Assembly: GCF_030848805.1 (NCBI RefSeq)
Contig: NC_092364.1
Span: 930,001 to 994,000 of the forward strand
Length of the DNA stretch: 64,000 nt
Reading direction: 5' to 3'
From: Temnothorax longispinosus
Lineage: Eukaryota; Arthropoda; Insecta; Hymenoptera; Formicidae
The notes below the pieces were generated by a model. That model made no database searches, had not been told where the DNA came from, and was given only the letters and a program-made list of their open reading frames with translations. Shown piece by piece: positions 1 to 11,100 of the stretch (positions within the stretch are counted from its first letter, which is position 1; every line of letters starts with the position of its first letter). A program made the position numbers and the translations under genes.

Positions 1-113
1 TATCAAAGAGATGTTCCTGCTTATGTTGATTGTCATGAAACCGTAGAGATAAGCTATGATGTTGCAAATATTTTCCACTCTTCTTTTGTGAATTTTACCA
101 CATGAAGAAGATG
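1..113 (+). other. Possible truncated 3' coding end (unrecognised)
   Basis: The first frame is open from base 1 to a TGA at 111-113. It would encode about 36 residues ending in a phenylalanine/threonine-rich tail, so the stretch could be the last exon of a plus-strand gene lying mostly to the left. I do not recognise the peptide. In DNA this AT-rich, a 110-base open frame can occur by chance. Confidence 0.15.
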
Positions 114-3052
114 CTATGTTTCTAATTGTTATAAAAATTAACTACCTCGTTTTGATCGACGGGGAAAGAAGGTACGTGCCTTTTATGCGTACCGTCTACT
201 TGCGAAAACAGTAATCCAAATAAATTATTAATTAGTTAGTTTTTTATTTATTATAGATTAGTTAGTTACAGACGCAGTAATACTCAATTTTTGCCGATTA
301 TATAAAAAAGAATTGATTTAAATATATCTTAATGCTTGCTATCATTGTTAGATTAATTTAATTTTATTTTAATTTCATTTTAGTCTCATTTTAATCGCGT
401 AAAAGAGGTAAACATTTGAGTAATTTAAATAAACAGTTTTCTAAGAAAAAGGAATTTTTACAACTTGTACATACTTAAATAATTATCTCCTTACGGTGTT
501 ATCAATTGACAATATCAACTGAAATTTAAATATTTTAAGTAGTTTAGAATTAATGGTAATTTTATTCATTTTAGCATTGAGCCCGAATATGATAAATTTT
601 ATTAAGTTAGTATTTAATATTAACAGAATATTTTAATATTTTTAATATCATATCTCTCTTGTATAATTCACATCGTGTAGGAAGGTTTTTCAAAGAATTA
701 AGTTTCAGAAAAATAAAAGAAAAGCAAGAGTGGCTAATTAAATCGTATCAGTCAATTCTAAGTGTACTCTAAAGTCTAGAGTCTAGAGTCGCTAATAAAA
801 GACTGATTTAATTTTTTTCAGAAAATGTGTCACAAAATTAAAGCTACGATTAATTAAAAAACAGCATAAATATGTTAGCACATCCAATTGTAATCCAGTT
901 GGATTCTGCCATTCATCTTGAGTTCTCTGCAGTTAGCTAGAACTCGATATCAAATAGTTATCATAATGTTTTAAAATTAATGCAATGACCTGTGGATCAA
1001 CGATTCACTCAGGAAGCGTCACGTCACGGACGAATTTACACATTTGGCTTTCAGTTCTGAAGGAACGGCTTCAGTTTTCTACGAAACACATCTCCTGACA
1101 CATCTCCTTTCCATAAGTGTATCTATAAAGTATGTATTGTGCATATTTGTCGTCACGATATTATAATATAAGTTACATATGTGTGTGCGTGTGTATGTGT
1201 TTATGTGCGTGCGTGTATGTGTGGCTCGCGTGTGTATATGTATATAATAATAATGACGCGATAAGAAATTTTAAAGCGAAGAAAAATTGCGTAAAAAAAG
1301 AAAAAAATATTGTGCGTAAAAATATAATATCGCAATAGAGATTACTTTTCGATTTTTTATCACTACGATAATGTGAATTTATATTATCTTATTAATTTAA
1401 TCTGAATCTTAGCATTTACATTTATTTCAGAAATAAAAGATTATGGTAATGATTGCATTTAGCGATATCTATAACATTATAAATGTTAATTAACATTATG
1501 AATTGTCCACGTAATCGCGTATGATTTCCTGAATTTAACACTTTGCAACACAAATTGTGACTTAGGTCATTTCTATGTATCTATTTCTATGTGTAGCACA
1601 TTACTGGTGCTTAGAGCATTTGCATTTATAAATGTATTAATAATTTTTTCTTGATTCTATGAATATTCGAAACGTATAGGACTTGACGTCACACCGTGGA
1701 TGGACCCCACTCCGTGGACACAGAGACGTTACTGCTATTACAGACTGTAAATATCTGTGTTCGGACGTTGCTCGGATCGACAGTTGCAAAATGCTGCATC
1801 AGATGAATCCCGATTTCTTGGACGCCAAGCCCGAAAGCTCAGGAAAAACGTGCCTCGAGTCATGCATTGTGCGTCCGAGGATATCAAGAAGAGGAGACGG
1901 CAGTGGTATATATTCGTTTTTACGTTTTTATGTATCATATTGAGTAGAAAGTGGGCTGGGTGTAAATTAACAAAACGGAAACACAACAACGCGAGGTGGG
2001 AGATATATTAAAATGCGTGTCGATATGTCTGTTACGTATTTAATATTTCGTATTTAATATATCGTAAATAATTACACAATAGCCCTTCGCGAGCAAGGTC
2101 TATAGTTTATCTTGATAAGAGAATATTATTTTAAACGGAATTAATGAGAGTGTAAAATTAATTCCATATAATTACTTCGTCAATAGATAAATTCAATTTG
2201 TGGCCAATTACAAGCTTAAGCCGTAAATGCAAACGACACATTTCTGTTTCTTCTTTCCTTTTTACAAGAATATTTTATACGATTCGCGTCGATTGACGTA
2301 TTTGAGTTCTAGCTGCTATCAATACAATGTCTTCTCTCTCCCGCATTTTGTATGCAAACATATGTCTGTATGACGTATAAATATCGGGTCAATCCTACAA
2401 ATCGTTTCTTCAATATAAATGACGAAAAGAATACGCGAATATAAACTTCTACTAAATAATTGTATATATCCTCCATCGCTATTTATAATAATGTGTGCTG
2501 CCTATTTATTAATTTTTTAATCTTTTCGTTCAAAAAACTTGATTAATTGCTCTGAAGTGACAAAATTCAAATGCAATTTTGCGAGCCTTTGTGTTTCCGG
2601 AGTTTAAATAATTTTGCAGGCCTTAGGAAAGTCTGAGACATATATTTGGCTGCGGCAAAAACTGTCAATTTAAAATAATTTTGTCAGCAGTTGCCACATC
2701 CTTTATATACATATAACATTGTGTTGTATAATATTTTCTAATAAAATATGAACATTTTTTGCCTTGGACAGTTGCCTACTGTCACTGGCAATATTTGACC
2801 ATTCAAAGTAAAAGCCGAAGTAAGTAAAGATAAAACACAAGCAGAGTATTATTCTTTTGATATGTTAATTTTCATTGACACAAGAGTGTATTAAGGAGTA
2901 TTTCTATCAATCTTAAATTTAAAATAAAATCAAAGATAAAAGCAAAGCTATATAAGGAGCTGATCAAATGGCTAATTTATGAGTACAAAAAAGATGTGAG
3001 TTTTGAAAAAATACGAGTTTATTAAGTTTATTAAACAAAAGAATTAACAATA
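114..3052. other. Non-coding AT-rich stretch
   Basis: I see no gene here that I can support. A TG-rich microsatellite lies at about 1170-1240, and a short tandem of TCTAGAG lies at about 772-789. Bases 1680-1910 are less AT-rich and open in two forward frames; they are discussed as a possible exon in the findings. The rest is low-complexity AT-rich sequence. Confidence 0.6.
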
Positions 3053-3307
3053 ATTATGTAGCTGACTAAGAACAAATATAAAATGATCCGCCGATATACA
3101 CCAAGTAAAAAACAATGAAAAAGATCTCATTTTTATGTTAAAGATAATTTTAAAAATATTTAAAAATGGAAATACTTATACTACACAAATATGGAAAAGT
3201 ATATTCTTAAAGAGCTTGCTATTACTTTTCTGACATAAACATGAGATCTTTATCATTGTTTTGTTTTACTTGGTGTTTACTGTTTTATTTCTTACAGCTA
3301 CATAACT
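3053..3307. mobile_element. MITE-like inverted-repeat element
   Basis: The left arm begins TTATGTAGCTG (about 3054) and, after a gap, continues with ACACCAAGTAAAA (3098) and AAGATCTCAT. The right arm carries the reverse complements in reverse order: ATGAGATCTT (3241), TTTTACTTGGTGT (ending 3276) and CAGCTACATAA (ending about 3306). No coding capacity is visible. The structure is that of a non-autonomous foldback or MITE. The family is unknown to me. Confidence 0.7.
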
Positions 3308-4472
3308 TTATACATCAGATAGAAAGCTATCGGTATAACTGTCAGACGTCAGACTTTTCTCACTGTTAATTTTGACCAGTTATATGTAAGTTTTTAACCT
3401 CAGTTCTTCAGTCTTATATCATATATGCTTTACATTGATAATTCTTTTTTGCCTTTTAATCATACATTTAACAACTCATCTTTTATAATTTATATACCCT
3501 TATCTTTAAGTTCTAATTTTGACCTCCCCCTCTTTTTTAAGAAACAGTTCGGTAAAAATGTGTGTGTGTGTGTAATAGGGAGAAAATATATTCGACAGAC
3601 CGATATACTCTCGTTTAAGAATTAACGAAAGTGTAACGAAAGCTTTTACATTTTGCAACACTGAACGTGTTGTTTACGCTAACTGCCTTGAAAACACAGA
3701 GCACTTTACGGATGATTTCACTACGCATCCAGATTTTACTCGATATTCGCTCGATTAGCGCCGATCGTAGCGAATTCCATCGGTAACGGAGATTTATTGA
3801 CGCTACCTAATGCTTAAATTAAATTATTGGGCGCATCTGCTGTCTTCCCGTTGCAGCATATCGTTCTCTCCACCTGTTCTTCTTTACTCCGCTACGTTAC
3901 GCAGGTCAGATACAAATTAAGAGCACGTAGATATAATCAACAGTGAAATAGGATTGTTGTTATGCTTTCCAGAAAATGTTTTCCAATTTATTTCTACACA
4001 AATCGAAAAAAGATGACTGATGCATGTGTGCAATGACGTGAAGTAAATAATTCGACATTCCCGGTTATCGGGCATGATCTTATCATATCTAATCTTATCA
4101 TAGCTTATATAGTTGCAAATTGTAGTGTTCATTTACCATATGCTTCGAACGCTGATTATTCTTGAAACGTAGTCTTTTGCGAAAATTGCGAAACAATTGT
4201 ATGATTGTTAAGATATCAATATGATATATTTGTCTTATTTTAACAAATACGTGTGTGCATGGCGGTGCATATAGGCGTTTTGAAACAGGTAACTTATAAG
4301 CTTATCTCGAGAATGAGAAATAAATAATACGATTAACATGTTTAATATTAATATCATTCTCTCTTTCGATGTGTGCAAAGAAATAAATCCGTGGAGAGCT
4401 TACTTAGGACAATGAAAATAATCCCGACCGAGAGAAAACGACCTACATATCAGGAAACGGCCGAACGATCCT

Positions 4473-4820
4473 GTTGTTTTATTATTAACGCGTATTCTTG
4501 TTTTATTATTAACGCGTAAGTATCGCGTGTGTGTCGGGCTATATATAAAACGGGCACGCTTAAGGCCTAACATAAAAGTTTATCCAGAAACATCAAGCCT
4601 TTCTTCCTATACCAAACGCTAAATTGTGGCACAACTTAGATTTGACCACACAGAATCCAGGGATCCGAAAATCGCTCACAGCCATCTGGTTGGCTATTGT
4701 CACGACTCGCTTCTGCGAGTTCTCTCTAATAAACTTGCTTCCGCCGAGTTGCGTAACGCCCCATTTCTCTGAAATAAGGTGTCACACAACCTGATACACC
4801 CTGCGAACTCCTCGGTCTTA
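4473..4820 (+). other. Possible solo LTR or promoter block
   Basis: Two adjacent copies of a roughly 21-base unit (TTGTTTTATTATTAACGCGTA, apart from its ends) at about 4473-4519 precede a clear TATA box (ATATATAAAA, 4541-4550). An AATAAA at 4728-4733 lies in less AT-rich sequence. Repeated upstream motifs, a TATA box and then a polyA signal within about 200 bases is the order found in U3-R-U5 of an LTR. I could not define TG...CA ends or a target-site duplication, so an ordinary promoter remains possible. Confidence 0.3.
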
Positions 4821-4954
4821 AACCCCCGGAGGACTTTCGCAGAAGACGTGTTTGTAAAGGAGAACATAAAGCTGAAATATTCATCGCTAGTAGATTCAAG
4901 TCGTGATTTTTTCTCGCCAGAACTTTGCACGTAATATTTTAAAATAATTTTTTC

Positions 4955-4956
<2 letters not shown>

Positions 4957-5009
<53 letters not shown>

Positions 5010-5022
5010 CTTTCTGTTTCTT
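4957..5022. repeat. Compound microsatellite (TC)n(TATC)n
   Basis: An uninterrupted TC dinucleotide run passes into several TATC/TCTA tetranucleotide repeats. It is a simple-sequence repeat likely to vary in length between individuals. Confidence 0.95.
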
Positions 5023-5234
5023 TCGATATAAATAATTTTTATCCACCTGTGTGCACCTTATAAATATTATATGCTAATATCAATTTTCTGCAAAGTAGTT
5101 TATACACCTAGTGATACACGATACGGAAGTACTGTCACATATAATGAAGAAAGAGAATAAAGCAGTGTAAAGAGATTTCACAAGAGAGTGAACTAAATCT
5201 TAAATTGAGTAGATTCGATTTTTACGGCTGGAAA

Positions 5235-5451
5235 CACGGAAAAAAAAGATGAGCTACTATAGCTAAAATAGTCGTAATATATAAATAACTAACATTTTTT
5301 GCAATAAGAGTAACATTTTTTGCAGCGAGAACAAAAGGTTTTGCTACTATTGCTAAATTATAGCTCTCGCTGCAAAAAAATATAGCTCTTGCTGCAAAAA
5401 ATATTAGTTATCCATATTTTACGACTAAATTTAGGTAAATTTTTTTCCGTG
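5235..5451. mobile_element. MITE-like foldback element
   Basis: The termini CACGGAAAAAAA (5235) and TTTTTTTCCGTG (ending 5451) are inverted repeats. Inside, TTTTTTGCAGCGAGA pairs with TCTCGCTGCAAAAAA, and blocks containing AACTAACATTTTTTGCA and TGCAAAAAATATTAGTTA mirror each other. The element has no reading frame and would fold into a long hairpin. Confidence 0.75.
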
Positions 5452-7092
5452 AATGCATAAAATATGAGTAAACCAATTGAGGAAGAGAGGACCGTTACGC
5501 TTAGGGCTACGAATATTTTAAGCTCGCTTACCTGAACTGCGAATCTGTTATCACAAAATGTTTTTCCCTACTTAAATATTTAAATACACGTCTTTATTTG
5601 CGCACCATGTCCCGCACTAGACTCGCATTCGCCGTTAAATCTCTAACATTTTCACGAGTCTAATTATATTATTGTTAAATATATAAATTAGAAACATTCT
5701 TGTATATCTTCAGTTAAATCGTTCAGCTGAACAGTTTTTTAATTTAAGGCTCACGAGAAAAAATCTCGGTGTATATACACACTTTTTACCGTCGGTTTCC
5801 CTACTCGAGAACGCGCGAAGTTTCACGCTGCATCGAATGCCGGATAAAATATATACATTTATTTGACTTTTTGACCCCGAAAGAAACTTTTCGAAGATAC
5901 ACGATTTCGTCTTTCGTTATCGTCCAATACAACAAATTGAATAAATTTTCCTGTCATCTCTCTCGCGACAGATTTTTCGAATCTTCACTTAAACAAAAAA
6001 AAATAAATAAAGGAAGAAACGTAATCTACGCGTCGTAAAGAGTTCGAGCTAACGTCCCGTTTTCATTTCCAGTCACCGTTCCCCAGTCGCATTACATTTC
6101 TTCGTAACGGATAAATATCGCGGTGGCGGCCCCACGGGATGCGTGCGGCGGATGTGTGGTTACCGGGAGAATCGGAGTGCGACGAGACGAGAGACGGAAA
6201 GGTGGTCCACACGGTGTGCCCTGCGATTCTCTCGGATATTCGCGACCTCGCCGACATTGAGGTGTATTAAGACAGCGGTGTCTCGCTCTCGTCGTATCTC
6301 CGTAATTCACGATATGCGGAAACAAACACGTGGGCGAGGCCACGCGCTAAAGAAAAGGGGATAGAAAATTGCTACGAATTTCTCGTGTAAAGCGCGATGT
6401 ATGTATGCGCGGCGCGTTGGAATGAATTATTCATGCTGAGTAAAAAGTGTCGGCGAGTGTCGGTATCAACCGCGTCAAGGAGGCATTTTGAAATATACTG
6501 TAACGTCCCCGCGCCGTTAACTCACGATAATTAAACGAGGCGATAGGAAAAAGGGAGTTAAGATCGCGTTGACTGGATAATTAATATAGGATACATTGTA
6601 AAAAGATAAATTATATACGTAAGGGAATAAATTATACGAAATTTAATGTAGGCTCCTCGACATGAAATCTCGATGATAAGAAACGGGGGCCGAGAAATAT
6701 ATCGGCGCGCAAAAATTTACGTCGATATATTTTATATCGCTCCGATAATAAAGTCGAAGAAATAAGAATTTAATTGCGCAGCACGAAGGACGCGCAAAAT
6801 TAATTAATACAAATAAAGAAAATATTGTAATATAATTGATTTAACTCCCTAACTATGTATTATTATTTACTTCAAAAACACTCGAGATACTTTACTCTTT
6901 AAAAGCAGATTGTACAAACGTTATTAATCGATCTGTAGTTTTTTACTTAAACACCTTAAATTGCGCTATGGAAAAACTTATAATACGTAGCAACATTTAC
7001 GATACATTTATGTCCATTTCTATCAACGCAGGTTAATTTTAATCTTGGTTTAACTTACCTGTCATCTTTTCCTAGTTCTAAGTTAGAAAAAG
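5452..7092. other. Intergenic stretch with a GC-richer island
   Basis: I see no gene I can support. Bases about 6040-6540 are markedly richer in GC and CpG than their surroundings and carry overlapping short open frames on both strands. This pattern fits a promoter or untranslated first exon rather than a coding exon. I recognise no protein in any frame. Confidence 0.5.
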
Positions 7093-7612
7093 ATTCGAAT
7101 ATTTTTATGTTTGAATTTAAAACAACGTGAAAAATTTCAAAATAAGAAAGAAATCTTACAAATGCAGTTATGTTTATTGTGTAAAAATTATTTTACTATG
7201 TATGCAGTCAAAATTATAAATTATAATAAAAGTTGATAAAAGTTAATAAAAGTATCATACTTTTATCAACTTTTATCTACAAATTATTATATTTTATTAT
7301 AATTTATCTACTTTTATCAACTTTTATCTACAAATTATCAGATTTTATTATAATTTATAATTTTAATTGCATACATATACTACGTTTACGCGAGCGTTAC
7401 TTCTGTAGTAACTTAGAATTCCTTCGCGTAAACGGGATTTTCCTTCGCGTAAACGAGTGATTTATCGTAAGTTACTACAGAAGTAACGCTCGCGTAAACG
7501 TAGTAATAGTAAAATAATTTTTGCACAATAAACATAACTGCACTTGTAAGATTCCTTTCTCATTTTGAAATTTTTTACGTTGTTTTAAATTCAAACATAA
7601 ATATATTCGAAT
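7093..7612. mobile_element. Nested foldback element
   Basis: The outer arms (7093-7200 and about 7507-7612) are near-perfect inverted repeats of about 107 bases, starting ATTCGAATAT and ending ATATTCGAAT. Between them lies a second inverted repeat (about 7377-7416 against 7467-7508) built on TACGTTTACGCGAGCGTTAC. The remaining space holds two tandem copies of a roughly 52-base AT-rich unit beginning ACTTTTATCAACTTTTATCT, and a doubled TTCCTTCGCGTAAACG. No coding frame is present. The structure suggests one non-autonomous element inserted into another. Confidence 0.8.
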
Positions 7613-8107
7613 AATTACGCTAGTTCTTTCGCAAAATATAAAACGTAGGTATGTGTAATATTTTTTTAAAAAAATTCTGTATTTTTCATGATAATATCAA
7701 TATAAGTATTCCGAGACACAACTAAAGTTTTACAATACATTATCCTACATGTTTTCCTGTTATCAGCAATTATTTTTGCAGTAACATTTTTTTATGGAAG
7801 ATGAATAGTATTACGAAACGTACTGCAAAATCATTTAAAATAGAAAATAATAAGATATATAATACAAATTCGTTGTGTTCCAACGCAGTATTAACGCGGA
7901 GCTCACGGGAACAATGTTTCTTGTTTGTCAAAATAGGTACCATATTCGATAAAGTTCCCTGCATATTTCGTTGTAACGTAATTAATGATAATTTCCGAGA
8001 AGTCAAGTTTCGTCAAAGGTCGGAGGCAGCCGTCAGTCGTGCTTTGTGCTTGTGACGAAAAGGTAAGCCGTCGCCGTCTTAATTACTGTGTTCTTGCAGA
8101 TTATATT

Positions 8108-11100
8108 ATGAACCCGCATTGGAACGAGTGCTCTGCGTATGAAGAAGCATATAAGAAGTCATTGGAGTATCCGGGAGAGTTTTGGGGCGAGGTTGGCAGC
8201 TGTATTGACTGGAGTAAACCTTGGGACAAGGTTTTGGACAATTCCAACGAGCCGTTCACGAAATGGTACCTCGAAAAGAATCATGAAAAGAATCGTAACT
8301 CTAATCGTAATTCTGTCAAAATTAATCAATTTTTTTATTGCCACTGCAATGAATAAAGACTTTCAAAAAATTCCAATTCCGATTAAAATTTTGTTTGCAT
8401 AAATAATTAATTTTTCCTCTTTTTTTTGCGATAAGGCTCGTTTAAAATACTCGTCCTTAAAGAGTTATTGAAAATCGGATTTTTTCTCAGAGAAGAATCT
8501 ATTCCAGATTGAAGAACGTAGCTTCGAAATCATACGTTACGCGAAACTATATTTAAGTATAGATATTAGACGCTTTACGCCACACAGAGAAAGCTTTGCG
8601 GAGACAAACAGTTAATTAATAGAATGAAATCTCTCTAATGGCCTCGTGGGAGCACTCGTGACTGCGAAAAGGGCTACAGAAAGCTCGCTTATCTTTCGCG
8701 CAGGTTTGTCGGCGGTGAACTGAACGCTTGTTACAACGCGGTGGATCGCCACGTGCACGCAGGGTACGGGGAGAAGACCGCCCTCATCCACGACAGCCCT
8801 CAAACGTCGTTAATACGCAAAGTGACGTACAACGAGCTCTTGGAAAAGACGTCCGTGTTGGCGGGCGCGTTGGCGGATCTGGGTGTGCGCAAAGGGGACA
8901 GAGTGATTATATACATGCCGCTGATCCCCGAGACTATAATTGCGATTCTCGCCACTGCCAGGCTCGGGGCGATTCACTCGGTGGTCTTTGGAGGTAATTA
9001 ATAACAAAAAGTGACGGTGGTCGCGGCCGTTACGTTCAAGCTTCATTTTACCACTATATCACGTGATTATTATTTTTCACATGGATCGCAAAAAGTAGAA
9101 TCGATAGTAAAATGTATGCAAAGTGTGTAAAAACTGACTACGATTAAAATTCGCATATTTACGTTATCTTCCTTATATATATCTTGCATATATTTCTTAT
9201 CCGTTTCTTTATTTTAAAGACTTTTTTAATCTTAAAAATATCTGTTTTTACATAAGACGGATAAGTCCATATCCTTCAGATGTGTTTTAAACTGTCAAGT
9301 CACGTCAACAGCTTTATAGAGACCCAAGTTGCATAGCAAGATATTTCGATTATTAAACAATTATCAATTCAGTTATGCAATGCGATTATACTTGTAAATA
9401 CGCGTTTCAGGCTTCGCAGCGAACGAATTGGCATCTAGAATAGATCATGCCGAGCCGAAGGTTATTATCGCCGCGAGTTGCGGCCTCGAACCGTCCAAAG
9501 TGGTTAAGTACGTATCAAAATATCACTTTATACGAGATATCTTGACATATTCAAATTGCGCTTTTAAAAAAGCAGCAGTACTCCTAAAAAATTTTCTAAG
9601 AGAAATGTTAGATACATATCGGATAATTGATATTAATATTTAATAGAAATGTTAATATTAATGTAACGCGTTATGTAACATAATTTCTTTCTCAAACAAC
9701 GCATTGTCCCTTAAACTGTGCACAATCTGTCGAACTTCTTTCAAACGTTTCTGTTTAGAACTCTTAGCGTCTTCGACGCTTCATTCAGTCTTTATATTCT
9801 TCCTTTAATTCGCACAATTCGAAATGCAGGTATACTACTATGCTAAACGGTGCCATGGACATGATCATTGTACCGAAACCGAAGTGCATCGTGTTTCAGA
9901 GAAGAAACGTGTGGGAGGCTCCGTTACTCGAGTCACAGCTCGACTGGGACGATCTCTTGAAGCGGTCGAAACCGCATTCGTGCGTAATGGTCGAGGCTAA
10001 CGATCCATTGTATATATTGTACACGTCAGGAACCACAGGTGTGTCTTAAACCTAGAAACGTCTCTGGGGATGAAAGGACAGAATTTTATATCGTATAATT
10101 TCCTTCCTTTGATTTCCTATACTTTGAAAATTATCCCATCGTATTCCCTCGAGACGTTCTGTCGCCACTTTTCATGTTTATAATGTGTTACCTGTCTTTG
10201 ATCAAACACCAAAATCACACTCCTGTTACGCGATCACGAAAACCTTTTTTTTTTTTATTTGATATCAGGGCATCCGAAGGGGATTATAAGGCCGATCGGT
10301 GGTCACTTGGCAACACTCTGCTGGACCATGAAGACGGTTTACGGGATGAACAAAAGCTCCGTTTGGTGGGTGGCCTCCGACATGGGATGGGTTGTCGGGC
10401 ATTCCTACATTTGCTATGGCCCTCTCGTCTACGGCGCGACTAGCGTCATGTACGAAGGAAAACCCGACAGAACACCGGACGCTAGTCAATATTTCAGGTT
10501 TGAATATTTTTCAACGAAAGCAATATTGCTTGGAAAATAAAGAGAAGCGTTTTCTGGTAGGAAATAAAAATTTATCTCATCTAAAATCTAATTTCTTTAC
10601 CGCCCTGTCAATTTTCGTCGGATTATCTCGAAGAAAATAGCGCGGCTTAAAAAAGTATTGATTCTACAAATATTTGTTAACTTTTTCATGCCAGTTGATG
10701 AAAAATAACAGTTCAAGAAAGTCAATAAATATTCGACGATTTTTTAATCGCGTTTTCTCTTTCGAGTAATAATAATAATTCTTCAAAATATTTTCTCAGC
10801 GATTCCTTCGTACGCAAAAGAGATACTAGCACGTGTCTGACTTATTATCGTTTTTACTACTTTCGTGAACTATCCTATGTTCGTACGACGTCACGTTATC
10901 CCTGTATAACATTGATTATTATAATGCATCGATAATTTACTTTAAGGAAGTCTTCTCTTTCTTTCCAGAATCATCGAGCAACATAGCGTAAACGCGTTAT
11001 TCTGCGTACCCACTGCTCTGCGCGTTATAAAACGAGCGGATCCGGAAATACTATTAGGAAAAAAGTATTCGTTAAAATCGTAAGTTCAAAAGCAATCCAC

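Noticed and set aside
8062..8100. GTAAGC...TGCAG resembling an intron just before the ACSS3 ATG
   Set aside because: At about 38 nt it is shorter than normal insect introns; kept only as a caution about the 5' end.
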